NCBI GenBank assembly: GCA_020627705.1 | Contig: JAHDGJ010000003.1 | Location: 124,001-188,000, forward strand | DNA length: 64,000 bases | Direction of reading: 5' to 3' | Source: Saprospiraceae bacterium | GTDB taxonomy: Bacteria > Bacteroidota > Bacteroidia > Chitinophagales > Saprospiraceae | Shown here: piece after piece, positions 41,102-49,902 of the stretch | Layout: each line of letters starts with the position of its first letter | How positions within the stretch are numbered: the first letter of the stretch is position 1 | The notes under the pieces: generated by a model | The model's input: the letters and a program-made list of their open reading frames with translations, nothing else | The model's database searches: none | What the model was told of the DNA's origin: nothing | Position numbers and translations under genes: made by a program

Positions 41102-41218
41102 GTTAGAAATCAAGTGATATAGAGTGAAGAAATGGATGTGCTTTCCGATCTAATCGGAAAACAGCACGGAATTTTGAAACGAAAGGTTTGACGAAGTCAA
41201 AATCACCTTATTTCTAAC
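41102..41218. ncRNA. Structured RNA candidate (three helices)
   Basis: GTTAGAAAT (41102-41110) pairs with ATTTCTAAC (41210-41218) to close a 117-base domain. Inside are a hairpin of GTGC+TTTCCGAT with ATCGGAAA+GCAC (41138-41167, 3-base loop and 3-base bulge) and a hairpin of AAGGT+TTGAC with GTCAA+ACCTT (41183-41209, GAA loop, 4-base bulge). The strand is not determined. No known RNA family was recognised. Confidence 0.4.
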
Positions 41219-41283
41219 TAGATTTTTGATTCTTTTCATCAATGGAAAAGAATAGGACTGAATAAAAAATATATTTAAGAATA

Positions 41284-43221
41284 CTATTTTTTAATCTCAA
41301 AATGCAAAGAAAACACACCCACTTGACCCCCTTTCTTTTTTTTGATTTTTGCTCCCCGTGAAGATTCCAGTTTAAAACTTTCTACCAAGGCATGTTCAAA
41401 ATCATTGAGTTGATCAAATCCTCGAGAAGTTTGGCCTCCAGAAGAGAGTAAATGGGATAGATTTAGAGCATCTTTAGAGCAAATTAATTTAAGCATTTCG
41501 CCTCCAATGGGTTTGGATACTTCGATAACATAATCCGTAGTATAACTCTCCCCTGCTGCTAAATAATATTCATCGGCTGTATACCCCAATTCTACCGCTG
41601 GAATTAATAGATTTAACTGATTGTCAGGTTGAATATCCAACAAAGAAAAATATCCTGCTTTACGTCCAAGGTTACTTACTTTGATTTTTATGTTTGTCCC
41701 TATCTCCAATTGTATGTTTTCATCAGGACCATATTCCTTTATGGGGTTTTCTGTATCTGGATCAACTTCGACAAGAGATAATTGAAACTGATAGCCTGCT
41801 GAACCTGTGTCAAAGTTTTTAATAAATTTTCCTTGGGCATACTGGTTTAATATCCTTTTTGCCTTTTGAAAACTTCTCGTTTTGTGTGCATTTGCCAATT
41901 CTTCTTCAAACAAAATTTCGCCATCAAAATTTAAAATCTGGAATACCTCATCATTAGAACAAGCACTCAAAATCAATTCTGGGTTTTGATCAACCGTTTG
42001 GACCAGTGGCAATTGTTGTAGGGATTGATTTATTTCGTTCCATTGACTAGAGCTAGAGATATCGGACTTCAAATTACACTTGACCTTTGGATAGCTATAA
42101 GAAAGAATACGGGCTTTGAAGTTGCGCTTTTTATTGCTGTTTATGTTCTTATCCAACTTGAGTGTACATTCGGTAAGCGTCGAATGTGTTACTGTGCCTT
42201 TGCTAAGGATTTTGTTTGAATTAAAATCAAAAATTTCTAATTCGCTTCCCTCATATATATCCATAAGTGTCCCTGCTTTTACAAGGGCTTTGGTATCGCT
42301 CAAAAAGCTTGACACATCAAAAATGCTCACAGATTTTTTGATTTCATTTCCTAAAAAGGAGATTTGCCCTTGGCCCTCCCATAGTGGGTTTTGCCTTGGT
42401 GCTTTATCTTTCATCAAATACCGTACTCTTTGAAACAAAGATTCGAATGAAATCGAAGGATCTACTTTAGCCAGCGTGGAATAAAAACAAAAACTCAAAC
42501 TTCCCACAGGCTTTAAATCCTCATCTAATGTTTCATAATTTAATTCCCTAGAGCTGGATCCAAAAAAACTTGCCATAGGGGCAAGTCCAGCCTTATCAGA
42601 GCGTACCAAGCCAACTGAACGTTCGGAAGTATTTGATTTTTTGAAATTCTTTGGAGCCATTAATTTGGTGGTTCCTCTTGAATTACCAAATCCTCTAGTC
42701 CCCGAGCCCGAGTGACAAGAGTCCATGATAAGTACGAGTCTTCCATCGGACCTTAATTTCTTTCTGATGGCATCGGTTACGATTCCGATTTCGTCATCTC
42801 TAATTAATCTTTCTCCTTCATAGACTCCTTGCTCAAAATCTAATGGAGAATCATACGGAACAATCGCCTCATCTAATTGATCTATTTCTTCATTGTTGTC
42901 ATCCACTATTTGCTGTCCATGCCCCGAAAAATGAATCAGAACAAAATCTCCAGGATTGACTTTGCGCTCTAAAGCATCAAATGCATTCAAAATGCCTTCC
43001 TTGGTGGCCTGAGCATTTTTGACCACAGTTATATCAGAACTTTTAAAATTTAAAACATCCAAGGTAGCCTTCACGTGGGCAATATCATTTGTACTTGCGA
43101 TATCAGGCCAACCGCCAGCTTCGGGATAATCACCGACGGCAATTATTAAAGCATGCTTTTGAGAAAAAAGTAGACCTACTGAACAAAAAGCTATAACGAA
43201 CAGAAGAAGTTGTTTTTTCAT
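41284..43221 (-). CDS. Secreted caspase-family (C14) protease with DUF4384 domain
   Basis: The 645-residue protein has a signal peptide (MKKQLLLFVIAFCSVGLLFS) and a caspase-fold domain (about 22-290). The dyad is H101 in HFSGHGQQ and C169 in LIMDSCHSGSG, with the acid-rich loop NNEEIDQLDEAIVPYDS between them. The C-terminal part (about 490-620) is DUF4384 (VSNLGRKAGYFSLLDIQPD), which often follows caspase domains in bacteria. It is the last gene of a four-gene operon and overlaps the lipoprotein gene upstream by 4 bases. Bacterial members cut after Arg or Lys; the substrate here is unknown. Confidence 0.92.
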   Translation of the reverse strand: MKKQLLLFVIAFCSVGLLFSQKHALIIAVGDYPEAGGWPDIASTNDIAHVKATLDVLNFKSSDITVVKNAQATKEGILNAFDALERKVNPGDFVLIHFSGHGQQIVDDNNEEIDQLDEAIVPYDSPLDFEQGVYEGERLIRDDEIGIVTDAIRKKLRSDGRLVLIMDSCHSGSGTRGFGNSRGTTKLMAPKNFKKSNTSERSVGLVRSDKAGLAPMASFFGSSSRELNYETLDEDLKPVGSLSFCFYSTLAKVDPSISFESLFQRVRYLMKDKAPRQNPLWEGQGQISFLGNEIKKSVSIFDVSSFLSDTKALVKAGTLMDIYEGSELEIFDFNSNKILSKGTVTHSTLTECTLKLDKNINSNKKRNFKARILSYSYPKVKCNLKSDISSSSQWNEINQSLQQLPLVQTVDQNPELILSACSNDEVFQILNFDGEILFEEELANAHKTRSFQKAKRILNQYAQGKFIKNFDTGSAGYQFQLSLVEVDPDTENPIKEYGPDENIQLEIGTNIKIKVSNLGRKAGYFSLLDIQPDNQLNLLIPAVELGYTADEYYLAAGESYTTDYVIEVSKPIGGEMLKLICSKDALNLSHLLSSGGQTSRGFDQLNDFEHALVESFKLESSRGAKIKKKKGGQVGVFSLHFEIKK

Positions 43222-44030
43222 CTTTTATAATTAGCAAGTATTGAATAATATGATTTTATGTCGTTAGATGCATTAGACATTTGTGTTAATAATGTCCAAG
43301 CGTTCTCAAACATTTTGTTTTCCAAATAAAAATTTAGGAGCACAATGTCTGGCAACTCTAAATCTAAAAGAGCTATTTGTTCTTTTTGCAATTGCTCCAA
43401 ATTTTCTTGAGATATCAAATTGAGTTCAACGCTTTTGTGTTTTTTATTACAAACATACCGAACCGTTAGTATGCGGTCCTCTCTTATGTTTCTCCATTTT
43501 GAAACATCATAAATAAAGTCCCTATCCAAAGTCTCATGAATGAGCTCGTCATCAACAAACATTTTGATTACACAAGACTCTTTTGCCTTCTCTCTAATTT
43601 TTATCTGTATCTCAGAACTGCAAATGGATTCTAGGTTCATCCAATTGATTGCCAATTCGCCCGCTCTAGAAGTTCCACCAAATACTCTTTGCCGCAAAAC
43701 AGGCTCCGAAGATTTTAGGTTCTCCTTTATTAAAGACACGTATTTTTCATTAAATGATTTCACCTGAGATGAAGAAATTGAAAAATCTTTGAGCTGCAAA
43801 GGGCCTAGAATTTGAAACATCATCCCCCCAGCAATATCATTAAGTAAAAGCTTTTGTCCTTTTTCCAAAACAACATTCGTTTGCTGTAAGTCCAAGGTGT
43901 CTCCTTCCTTAAAAGCATTTTCGCTGTTTACATTGCCGTGATTATACGTGACCACAACGAATTTCTTTGACGAATCTTCCTTGCAAGAGTAAACCAAAAA
44001 AATTAAAGCGATATAAAGAAGCTTTTTCAT
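43218..44030 (-). CDS. FecR-like lipoprotein of the caspase operon
   Basis: A 270-residue protein with lipoprotein signal MKKLLYIALIFLVYSC (Cys16). The N-terminal half (about 25-80) has the FecR-like pattern EGDTLDLQQTNVVLEKGQKLLLND and MMFQILGPLQL. FecR-like domains commonly neighbour caspase-DUF4384 and CHASE2 genes in cyanobacteria, which fits here. The C-terminal half is charged and helical, ending in a short TPR-like segment. Both ends overlap neighbours by 4 bases. The FecR assignment is inference from pattern. Confidence 0.55.
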   Translation of the reverse strand: MKKLLYIALIFLVYSCKEDSSKKFVVVTYNHGNVNSENAFKEGDTLDLQQTNVVLEKGQKLLLNDIAGGMMFQILGPLQLKDFSISSSQVKSFNEKYVSLIKENLKSSEPVLRQRVFGGTSRAGELAINWMNLESICSSEIQIKIREKAKESCVIKMFVDDELIHETLDRDFIYDVSKWRNIREDRILTVRYVCNKKHKSVELNLISQENLEQLQKEQIALLDLELPDIVLLNFYLENKMFENAWTLLTQMSNASNDIKSYYSILANYKR

Positions 44031-45169
44031 ATAGAGAGCTTTTTATAGATATAACTCTTTGTGCCGTATTTGTTACCCAAATAAAACATGATGTATACAT
44101 ATATCATAGACAATTCAAAAGATCCTACTAAAGCTATCATCCACTCTGCCCACTCCAGTTTTAAGTTATACAAGTGAAAAATTAAAAAAATTAAATAGGT
44201 AAGCACACTTAAAAACACAATCTGAAACAAACGAGATTTCAAAAAGAAGGACACACTCATCCTTTTAAAATTTCTTAGATAAAAGAAATTGGCTATTAAT
44301 AGAAGTAAAAACAAAATGAAGTAGCTAACAATTGGACTCAAGTTTTTGATGAAGTTTTGATCCAAAACATTTTTCAGTACATTGGCATGAATCACCATTC
44401 CAGGGGTGGTCGGTCCAATAAGTCTGTTGTCAGAAAAATTTATTGGTGTATAAAACATGTCCGTGTGATAGGTGAGGTCGGACCAAGTGTTGCCCGCATA
44501 CCCGATAATAAAAATCTTATCACTTAAGCTTTCGGGATTGTCTAAATCAATGAACTCTGAAGCCTCGAAAATTAAAAAAGACTCTTTGTTTCCGAAGTAG
44601 TTGATTTCTTTGAGACCTGCATCGCCGGATTCTCCAGTAATTAGTTTGCTTGCAATTTGACTCAAAACATAATCGGAATCATGCTGTCCCAAATCTATAT
44701 ATTTTACTATTCCCCGTTCGTCTGTAATAAATTCATTTGACGCAAAATAAACATGCTGATTTTGCATCCAAGGGACTACAAACTTAGAATTGTCAAAATG
44801 CGGCAATACAATGGAGCCATGATCAGCCACCGAGTGAAGTAATTGAGCATCTTGAAGCGAATCTTTTTCGCCAACAAACAAAAGATCTAATATGGTAAGT
44901 TTTGGTTTGCATGCTTTGACAGCATTTAGCAGTCTTGAAATGTCTCCCCTTTGGTAACCGCCAATGTTGATTAACACCATTTTATCGTCTATACCTGATG
45001 GGTCGAACAAATTTTGATAATATAGATCCGTGTATTCTTTTTGTGAAGAGAGAAAACTAAAACTATTAAAAGCATTCAAATTCCATCGAACAAACCAACT
45101 TCCAGCCAGTATCAAAATCATACTGAACAAAGAACAACGGACCAAATCTATAAGAAATCCTTTCGGCAT
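44027..45169 (-). CDS. CHASE2-domain membrane sensor without output domain
   Basis: One N-terminal transmembrane helix (about 12-28), a 230-residue periplasmic domain, and three helices near the C-terminus (about 275-365) is the CHASE2 layout. Family landmarks are VLINIGG, KLTILDLLF, the ISRLL segment, and FIIGYAGNTWSDLTYHTDMFYTPI with GMVIHANVLKNVL. In most proteins CHASE2 is followed by a kinase or cyclase; here only about 15 residues follow the last helix. The signal could be passed to the coupled lipoprotein or caspase. It overlaps the next gene by 4 bases. Confidence 0.82.
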   Translation of the reverse strand: MPKGFLIDLVRCSLFSMILILAGSWFVRWNLNAFNSFSFLSSQKEYTDLYYQNLFDPSGIDDKMVLINIGGYQRGDISRLLNAVKACKPKLTILDLLFVGEKDSLQDAQLLHSVADHGSIVLPHFDNSKFVVPWMQNQHVYFASNEFITDERGIVKYIDLGQHDSDYVLSQIASKLITGESGDAGLKEINYFGNKESFLIFEASEFIDLDNPESLSDKIFIIGYAGNTWSDLTYHTDMFYTPINFSDNRLIGPTTPGMVIHANVLKNVLDQNFIKNLSPIVSYFILFLLLLIANFFYLRNFKRMSVSFFLKSRLFQIVFLSVLTYLIFLIFHLYNLKLEWAEWMIALVGSFELSMIYVYIMFYLGNKYGTKSYIYKKLSI

Positions 45170-45173
45170 CTTA

Positions 45174-46694
45174 CTATTGAACTATACTAAAAGATATTCC
45201 AAGAAAATACCCCAATTCATAATTCTGTGATGTTGGAATAAACCCTCCCTCGTTGGTATACATGTCACCCACTTCAAGTCCTCCTGAAAGCCTTTCCGCT
45301 TTTGCGCCCATTAGACCGGTGGTGAGCATAAATTTCTGATTGCGGCCCAATACCAACGTTGGACCAGCAAAAAACGAGGCCGATTGAATATTGTCTCCAC
45401 CAACCATGGGCAGCCCAATTCCGAAAGAAGCACCAACGGAATAATTCAAATGAGTGCGTCTTGTAAAATGAACGAAACTTGCAACTAACGGGATAAACTC
45501 ATCTTTTTTATCTGCCACTAAAGTCTCCTCATTGATATAATATCGAAATTGCTCTTCTTTAAATTTACCAAAGCACAGCCCCAAGCTTCCAGAAATTTTC
45601 CAACCACTCGTTACAGGTACCGTTTGTTTAAAAAATCTAAAAGGCACGAAGGTCCCTGTTTCATCTCTTTGCTGAACATCAACTTCTAAAACAATTTCAT
45701 CTCCTTCCGCTTGAATGGGAGCAAAAGAATATTCAAATTTCCCATTGAGTAATTCTTCGTACACTTGCCTCAAATAGGTCATATCATCAACATTTGTTAA
45801 AGTAATGACATCTTCTTCAGATACATCAAATTGCATTTTTTCAAAGGAATCAATGTTTTGTTCCATGGTACCCAACAAGTCTTGGGTCGAGTTTTGAATA
45901 AATTCTAATTGATCATCATCGTCAGCTGTAATGCTACTTAACTCCAAATTCATGTTATTGAATTCACCTGAAAGTTTTACATAATCTGCTGTTGCAGATT
46001 GGTAAGATTCGATATTGCTTTTCAATTCGTTCACAGCTTTTGACTTGTCCACCAAATCTTCAATTTCTATATCCTCATCTTCTCGTTTTGCAAATGCATG
46101 CCTAATTTCAGTCAATAACATTGCCTTGATTCGAGAAGGCTTAATCATTGTATTGTTGGTCAACGTTTGTACATCTCTTAAAGCTACTTTCTTGCTTTCT
46201 TCTGCTTGCTTAAACAATTTGATCTTCTCATAAGACTTATTTAATCTTTCTTCGACCTGTGCTAGTTCTTGAGTTAAGCTCTTGTAATTGGACTTTATCG
46301 TGCGTACTTTCTTTTCGCTCACACCTCTCGATCCTGGGATCCCAGAGAAAATACTTCCCATTTCTCCCCCAGCACCAAACCCGCCAAGCAAGCCAGAAAT
46401 ACCACCTAAAAAACCCGACGACCCTCCATCCATAGAAACCGAACCCATGGCTGTGGTTCCTTGCGAGTAATTTATATTTTGAACTTGGATATTTGCTCTG
46501 CTGATGTATGGATTAAATTCTTTGAGCACCACTTTCAGGTTCTGGCCACTTTCTATTCTTGGTGTAGTAATCTCTTTTCCATTCTTAAAATATTTCACCT
46601 CGTTTTCGAAAAGATCATATTCTAGAATCAATCCCGTTTGACCAGATGCTGTGAAACAAAGTAGAAGCGCTACTAGTAAGAAAGTTGGTTTCAT
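45174..46694 (-). CDS. Secreted coiled-coil and beta-barrel hypothetical protein
   Basis: I do not recognise a named family. The 506-residue protein has a signal peptide (MKPTFLLVALLLCFTASGQ), an N-terminal beta region, a Gly-rich linker (about 85-122, GGISGLLGGFGAGGEMG), a long coiled coil (about 128-300, with KSNYKSLTQELAQVEERLNK), and a C-terminal stretch of amphipathic strands (HLNYSVGASFGIGLP, FFAGPTLVLG) ending in GISFSIVQ, like an outer-membrane barrel. It heads the caspase operon. A role in bridging the envelope to the CHASE2 protein is inferred from position. Confidence 0.65.
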   Translation of the reverse strand: MKPTFLLVALLLCFTASGQTGLILEYDLFENEVKYFKNGKEITTPRIESGQNLKVVLKEFNPYISRANIQVQNINYSQGTTAMGSVSMDGGSSGFLGGISGLLGGFGAGGEMGSIFSGIPGSRGVSEKKVRTIKSNYKSLTQELAQVEERLNKSYEKIKLFKQAEESKKVALRDVQTLTNNTMIKPSRIKAMLLTEIRHAFAKREDEDIEIEDLVDKSKAVNELKSNIESYQSATADYVKLSGEFNNMNLELSSITADDDDQLEFIQNSTQDLLGTMEQNIDSFEKMQFDVSEEDVITLTNVDDMTYLRQVYEELLNGKFEYSFAPIQAEGDEIVLEVDVQQRDETGTFVPFRFFKQTVPVTSGWKISGSLGLCFGKFKEEQFRYYINEETLVADKKDEFIPLVASFVHFTRRTHLNYSVGASFGIGLPMVGGDNIQSASFFAGPTLVLGRNQKFMLTTGLMGAKAERLSGGLEVGDMYTNEGGFIPTSQNYELGYFLGISFSIVQ

Positions 46695-46708
46695 GATTAT
46701 GGTTTTTT

Positions 46709-46740
46709 TAAAAGTACAGAAGTTTATTAGTTTTCAAAAC
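46709..46740 (-). promoter_or_regulatory. Candidate promoter of the caspase operon
   Basis: On the minus strand, TTTG at 46738-46735 and TACTTTTA at 46716-46709 with an 18-base spacer come close to the Bacteroidota consensus; the -7 last base is A instead of G. It lies 15 bases before the ATG at 46694, in the gap shared with the divergent sigma gene. Confidence 0.4.
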
Positions 46741-46828
46741 ACTATTTATTAATAACCAATACAACAAATCCTGTTACCTAATTAAATAGCTCGTAAATAA
46801 TTTTATAATTTGCAGCAACTCAACTTCT

Positions 46829-47410
46829 GTGAACCATACAACATTAATTGACAATCTTCTTATGGGAGGTGCACTACATGATAAAGCACTTTCTAGTTTA
46901 TATAGCGACCAAGACTTAAAACAAAAGCTTTTTGGTTTATTCAAAAGCAAAGGACTTGGCAAGAACGTCAGTGAAACACTTTGGACTGACCTTGTCATTC
47001 AATTTGGCTATTTGGTCAAAGAAGGAAAATATAAAGAAGAAGGGAAATTGGCGGCATATCTCAAAAATCTTGGTCATTACTTAGTGCTAAATCATTTCAG
47101 AAGTGAGAGAAAAAACACATTGGATTTAAATGCAGAGCCACTAGAAATTATTCAAGAATTCGAAGCATTACCAATTTTTAAAAAAGAACTAAAATCTCTA
47201 TTGTCCGATCAACTCAATAAGCTTGGTGAAACATGCAAGAAAATATTATTGCTTTGGGCAGCTAAATATTCGATGCAAGAAATTCAAAGCCAATTAGGTA
47301 TAGTTAGCCCTGAAGCAACGCGCAAGAGGAAACATTCTTGCTATAAAAAGTTATTGAGTAATATAGAATCTAATCCAAGTATCAAAAAAGAATTAATGCA
47401 ATACCTTTAA
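46829..47410 (+). CDS. Divergent ECF-type sigma factor
   Basis: A 193-residue protein from a GTG start. Region 2 is degenerate (LWTDLVIQFGYLVKEGKY... KLAAYLKNLGHYLVLNHFRS), with a recognisable LVLNHFRSERK for DNA contact. Region 4 is clear: LGETCKKILLLWAAKYSMQEIQSQLGIVSPEATRKRKHSCYKKL. It is followed 2 bases later by an anti-sigma-like membrane protein. It is divergent from the caspase operon, so it is a good candidate for its regulator. Its role is inferred. Confidence 0.8.
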   Translation: MNHTTLIDNLLMGGALHDKALSSLYSDQDLKQKLFGLFKSKGLGKNVSETLWTDLVIQFGYLVKEGKYKEEGKLAAYLKNLGHYLVLNHFRSERKNTLDLNAEPLEIIQEFEALPIFKKELKSLLSDQLNKLGETCKKILLLWAAKYSMQEIQSQLGIVSPEATRKRKHSCYKKLLSNIESNPSIKKELMQYL

Positions 47411-47412
47411 AT

Positions 47413-47958
47413 ATGTCAGAAGATTGGGAAAAAAATATTGAAAAATTCCTTTATGAAGAACATGCTAAAGGCGTCTTGCGTTCTGATTCAAGTCAGTCAA
47501 ATAACAAAAGAATTATTCTAGCCATTGCCGCAAGTTTAATCATTGTTTGTGCATTTCTTTTTTTATTTCAAACGGACAACCGAGCAGAATTTATAAGCTC
47601 AAATTATGAATTCCCAGAAATACATTCTTCTAGAGCTGCGATGAGTGTATGGTCTAGCAAACTAAAAATTGCACAAAAAGATGGGTGGTCATCTGAAGAT
47701 TTAAGCTTGTTTTCTGGAAGATTAAATGAGGAACAAAAATATTATTATGCTCATGTGCTTTTTGCTCTAGATTCTTTGGATGCGGCCGACAATATTATTC
47801 GTACTACTTCTTGGAAAAACAATTTCTTCGAATCTGATGTGCGGTGGTTAAGTTTTTTAGGTTCGCTTAAAAAAAATGATTCAAAGGACGTTCTTAAGGA
47901 AAAGTTTCAATTTCTTGACCAAAAACATCAAACTCTTGCTCACCCTTGGATTGATTAA
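47413..47958 (+). CDS. Putative anti-sigma factor, single-pass membrane protein
   Basis: The 181-residue protein has a 32-residue acidic cytoplasmic N-terminus (SEDWEKNIEKFLYEEHAKG), one transmembrane helix (about 33-52, RIILAIAASLIIVCAFLFLF), and a 125-residue periplasmic, helical domain with KIAQKDGWSSEDLSLFSGRL. The layout and gene position (2 bases after the sigma gene) indicate an anti-sigma factor, though there is no ZAS motif. It is convergent with the M48-TPR gene, 11 bases away. Confidence 0.65.
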   Translation: MSEDWEKNIEKFLYEEHAKGVLRSDSSQSNNKRIILAIAASLIIVCAFLFLFQTDNRAEFISSNYEFPEIHSSRAAMSVWSSKLKIAQKDGWSSEDLSLFSGRLNEEQKYYYAHVLFALDSLDAADNIIRTTSWKNNFFESDVRWLSFLGSLKKNDSKDVLKEKFQFLDQKHQTLAHPWID

Positions 47959-47969
47959 TTAACTCAAGA

Positions 47970-49841
47970 TTATTCTCTTTTCAAGATTACCCATTGTCTA
48001 ATTTTTTCATTTTCGACAAAGTAAAGCAACCCATGGTGAGGAAATTCTTTTCTATCGGTATAGCCGTAAATATTCCCTTTAGGAAGTTCAAAAATTCTAT
48101 TTGGAGCTCCTTGCTTTTCAACAAGTGAGGCAGCCGAATCACCATTGGTCACGTCGAAAACTGGCATCAATCCGCTATCTTCTTTAACCGCTAATAGATT
48201 GATGGTTTCTAATATCTCGGAACCTTCTTTCTCAACCAACCATTGATAAGCCGTGCAATTTTCGTTTTCAAAAACACGAACAGAAGTAATGATAGGAAAC
48301 AAGGACTCTGGGTTTTTTGTAAACACCGCTTTGTTTATTTGATAATCCTTTTGAATGTCTTCAAAAAATTGATCAATATTTTTTTCATCCCATAACAATT
48401 GGTTGAATTCCTCCTTCTCTTTATGTGCAGTACTGGTTCCAATGATTTGCTCCTCTACTTCATCGAATAAAATCCCATCTGGAGGCATTATCATTTGCGC
48501 CATCCTCTCTCCATTTATCACTTCTTTATTTATAAAAGTTATGAACCTATTAGGGAAAAGCGATTCTGCCTCTTCGATGTTGATCTTTGCCTTCGCTTCA
48601 TCATTAGCTTCAAAATGCAAGGCTGCCAACACATTATAAGCATCAGATAATGCTTTTTTATTCTTTGAAGTATCCTGAATCAACAGTTGCTTTGCAGAGG
48701 TAGCTGAAGCTATACCGTGATAGAGATAATCCTTATTCGTTTCATCAAAATCAAAGTCTTGTTGTACTCTGTGCGCAACATAATAGGTTATCGCTCGATT
48801 TAAATAAGCTATATGATACTCTGGGTTTAGTTGAATGGCTTTGTTAAAGTGCTCTAAGGACTTTTTGCACGTTTTGATATTTTCCAAATAGGTCAAGAAT
48901 CTCTGCCGCTCCATTTGTTTCATTCGTTCCATCATTTCTGGATCATCCGTAAAAACAATCGTGCCTTCAGTCGGTAACTTAAATTCAAAAACGAGTGGAA
49001 ATTTATAAGGTATATCGATCTCACTATTATTGACAAAATCCATAATCAACGAGGCACCTATATTATTATGAAGCAAGGGGCTATCAAAATGATTCAAAAC
49101 ATACTCGTATCCTGATTGGGCAATCTCTTTTTCATCAACGAGTAAAGCCATATTGGAAGCTTCAAAAACTTTAACTAAGGTGTCCAACTCTCTCACCGCT
49201 TTTCTTACGATATCTTTTCGCTCTTCTAATGAAGCATAATTACCTCCCTCTTTTTTTAAATTAAACTTTGCATATAATCGATCCAAGCAGTTTGCACCTG
49301 CTTCCAAAGATTCATATCCCGCCAAATAACTCATAAATCCAGCTTCTATATCCGCTTCAACTTCGTTGTGTTTTATCTCATAACGATTCATGATTTCATC
49401 AAAATCTTCTTCATTCGCATCATGTGCTAACTCTGAAGTTCCAACGGCTTTTAAAAGCTCCATTTTACGGTCTGCCTTATCCTCTTCAATGTATCGATGT
49501 CTGACTAAATGCTCCTTGGTAAAGTGAGCTAATTCGTGCGCCAAAATAAAGGCCAAAGCGTTATCTGCTTCCTTTCCCATCTTCATACATTCATCGTAAG
49601 TGGGTTCATCCATAAAAATATTTGAACCCGTAATCATGGCAATAGAGAAATTTTGATTAGGCAATCGTCTGACCAGATGAAAAAAGGGAGGACCATCAGG
49701 TAGAAGCGCCTTAGTGGCTTTTAGTTTGTTGAAAATGCGAAGGCAATGTTCGCTCTTTGACTCTTCAGGTAGCTTGATAACATTTGATAGCGATATGTTA
49801 CTAATAAGAAAGCAAAAGAGAAGTAATATATTTTTTAACAT
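47970..49841 (-). CDS. Secreted M48-like metallopeptidase with TPR repeats
   Basis: ATG 49841 gives signal peptide MLKNILLLFCFLISNISLS; an in-frame extension to 49943 has no such start. The 623-residue product has HELAH (102-106) in ALAFILAHELAHF, and the third ligand in KHNEVEADIEAGFMSYLAGY (E160 as E-x2-A-D), which is the M48 pattern. Helical repeats of the TPR type follow (AIQLNPEYHIAYLNRAITYY). The last about 60 residues (GDSAASLVEKQGAPNRIF) resemble the end of the metallopeptidase at 52888-54684. It is divergent from the TPR-caspase gene. Confidence 0.8.
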   Translation of the reverse strand: MLKNILLLFCFLISNISLSNVIKLPEESKSEHCLRIFNKLKATKALLPDGPPFFHLVRRLPNQNFSIAMITGSNIFMDEPTYDECMKMGKEADNALAFILAHELAHFTKEHLVRHRYIEEDKADRKMELLKAVGTSELAHDANEEDFDEIMNRYEIKHNEVEADIEAGFMSYLAGYESLEAGANCLDRLYAKFNLKKEGGNYASLEERKDIVRKAVRELDTLVKVFEASNMALLVDEKEIAQSGYEYVLNHFDSPLLHNNIGASLIMDFVNNSEIDIPYKFPLVFEFKLPTEGTIVFTDDPEMMERMKQMERQRFLTYLENIKTCKKSLEHFNKAIQLNPEYHIAYLNRAITYYVAHRVQQDFDFDETNKDYLYHGIASATSAKQLLIQDTSKNKKALSDAYNVLAALHFEANDEAKAKINIEEAESLFPNRFITFINKEVINGERMAQMIMPPDGILFDEVEEQIIGTSTAHKEKEEFNQLLWDEKNIDQFFEDIQKDYQINKAVFTKNPESLFPIITSVRVFENENCTAYQWLVEKEGSEILETINLLAVKEDSGLMPVFDVTNGDSAASLVEKQGAPNRIFELPKGNIYGYTDRKEFPHHGLLYFVENEKIRQWVILKRE

Positions 49842-49902
49842 TGGTGTGGAAATTGTCGTTATTTGAAAAGATACGAAACTTCTTTGTACCCATAAAAACT
49901 TC
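49842..49902. promoter_or_regulatory. Divergent promoter region of the metallopeptidase and TPR-caspase genes
   Basis: Sixty-one bases between two divergent starts must hold both promoters. On the minus strand TATCTTTT matches the -7 consensus at 7 of 8 positions. No clear -33 is seen. The sharing of one short region suggests the two protease genes are expressed under the same conditions. Confidence 0.35.

Larger units (their letters stand above)
40931..41283. other. 353-base convergent gap with four hairpins, no gene
   Basis: The gap between osmC and the caspase operon has no convincing open frame. It holds GGTACTTT/AAAGTACC (40938-40945 and 40957-40964), TTTCTC/GAGAAA (40991-41006), a bidirectional terminator (41016-41062), and a three-helix element at 41102-41218, listed separately. 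Confidence 0.7.
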
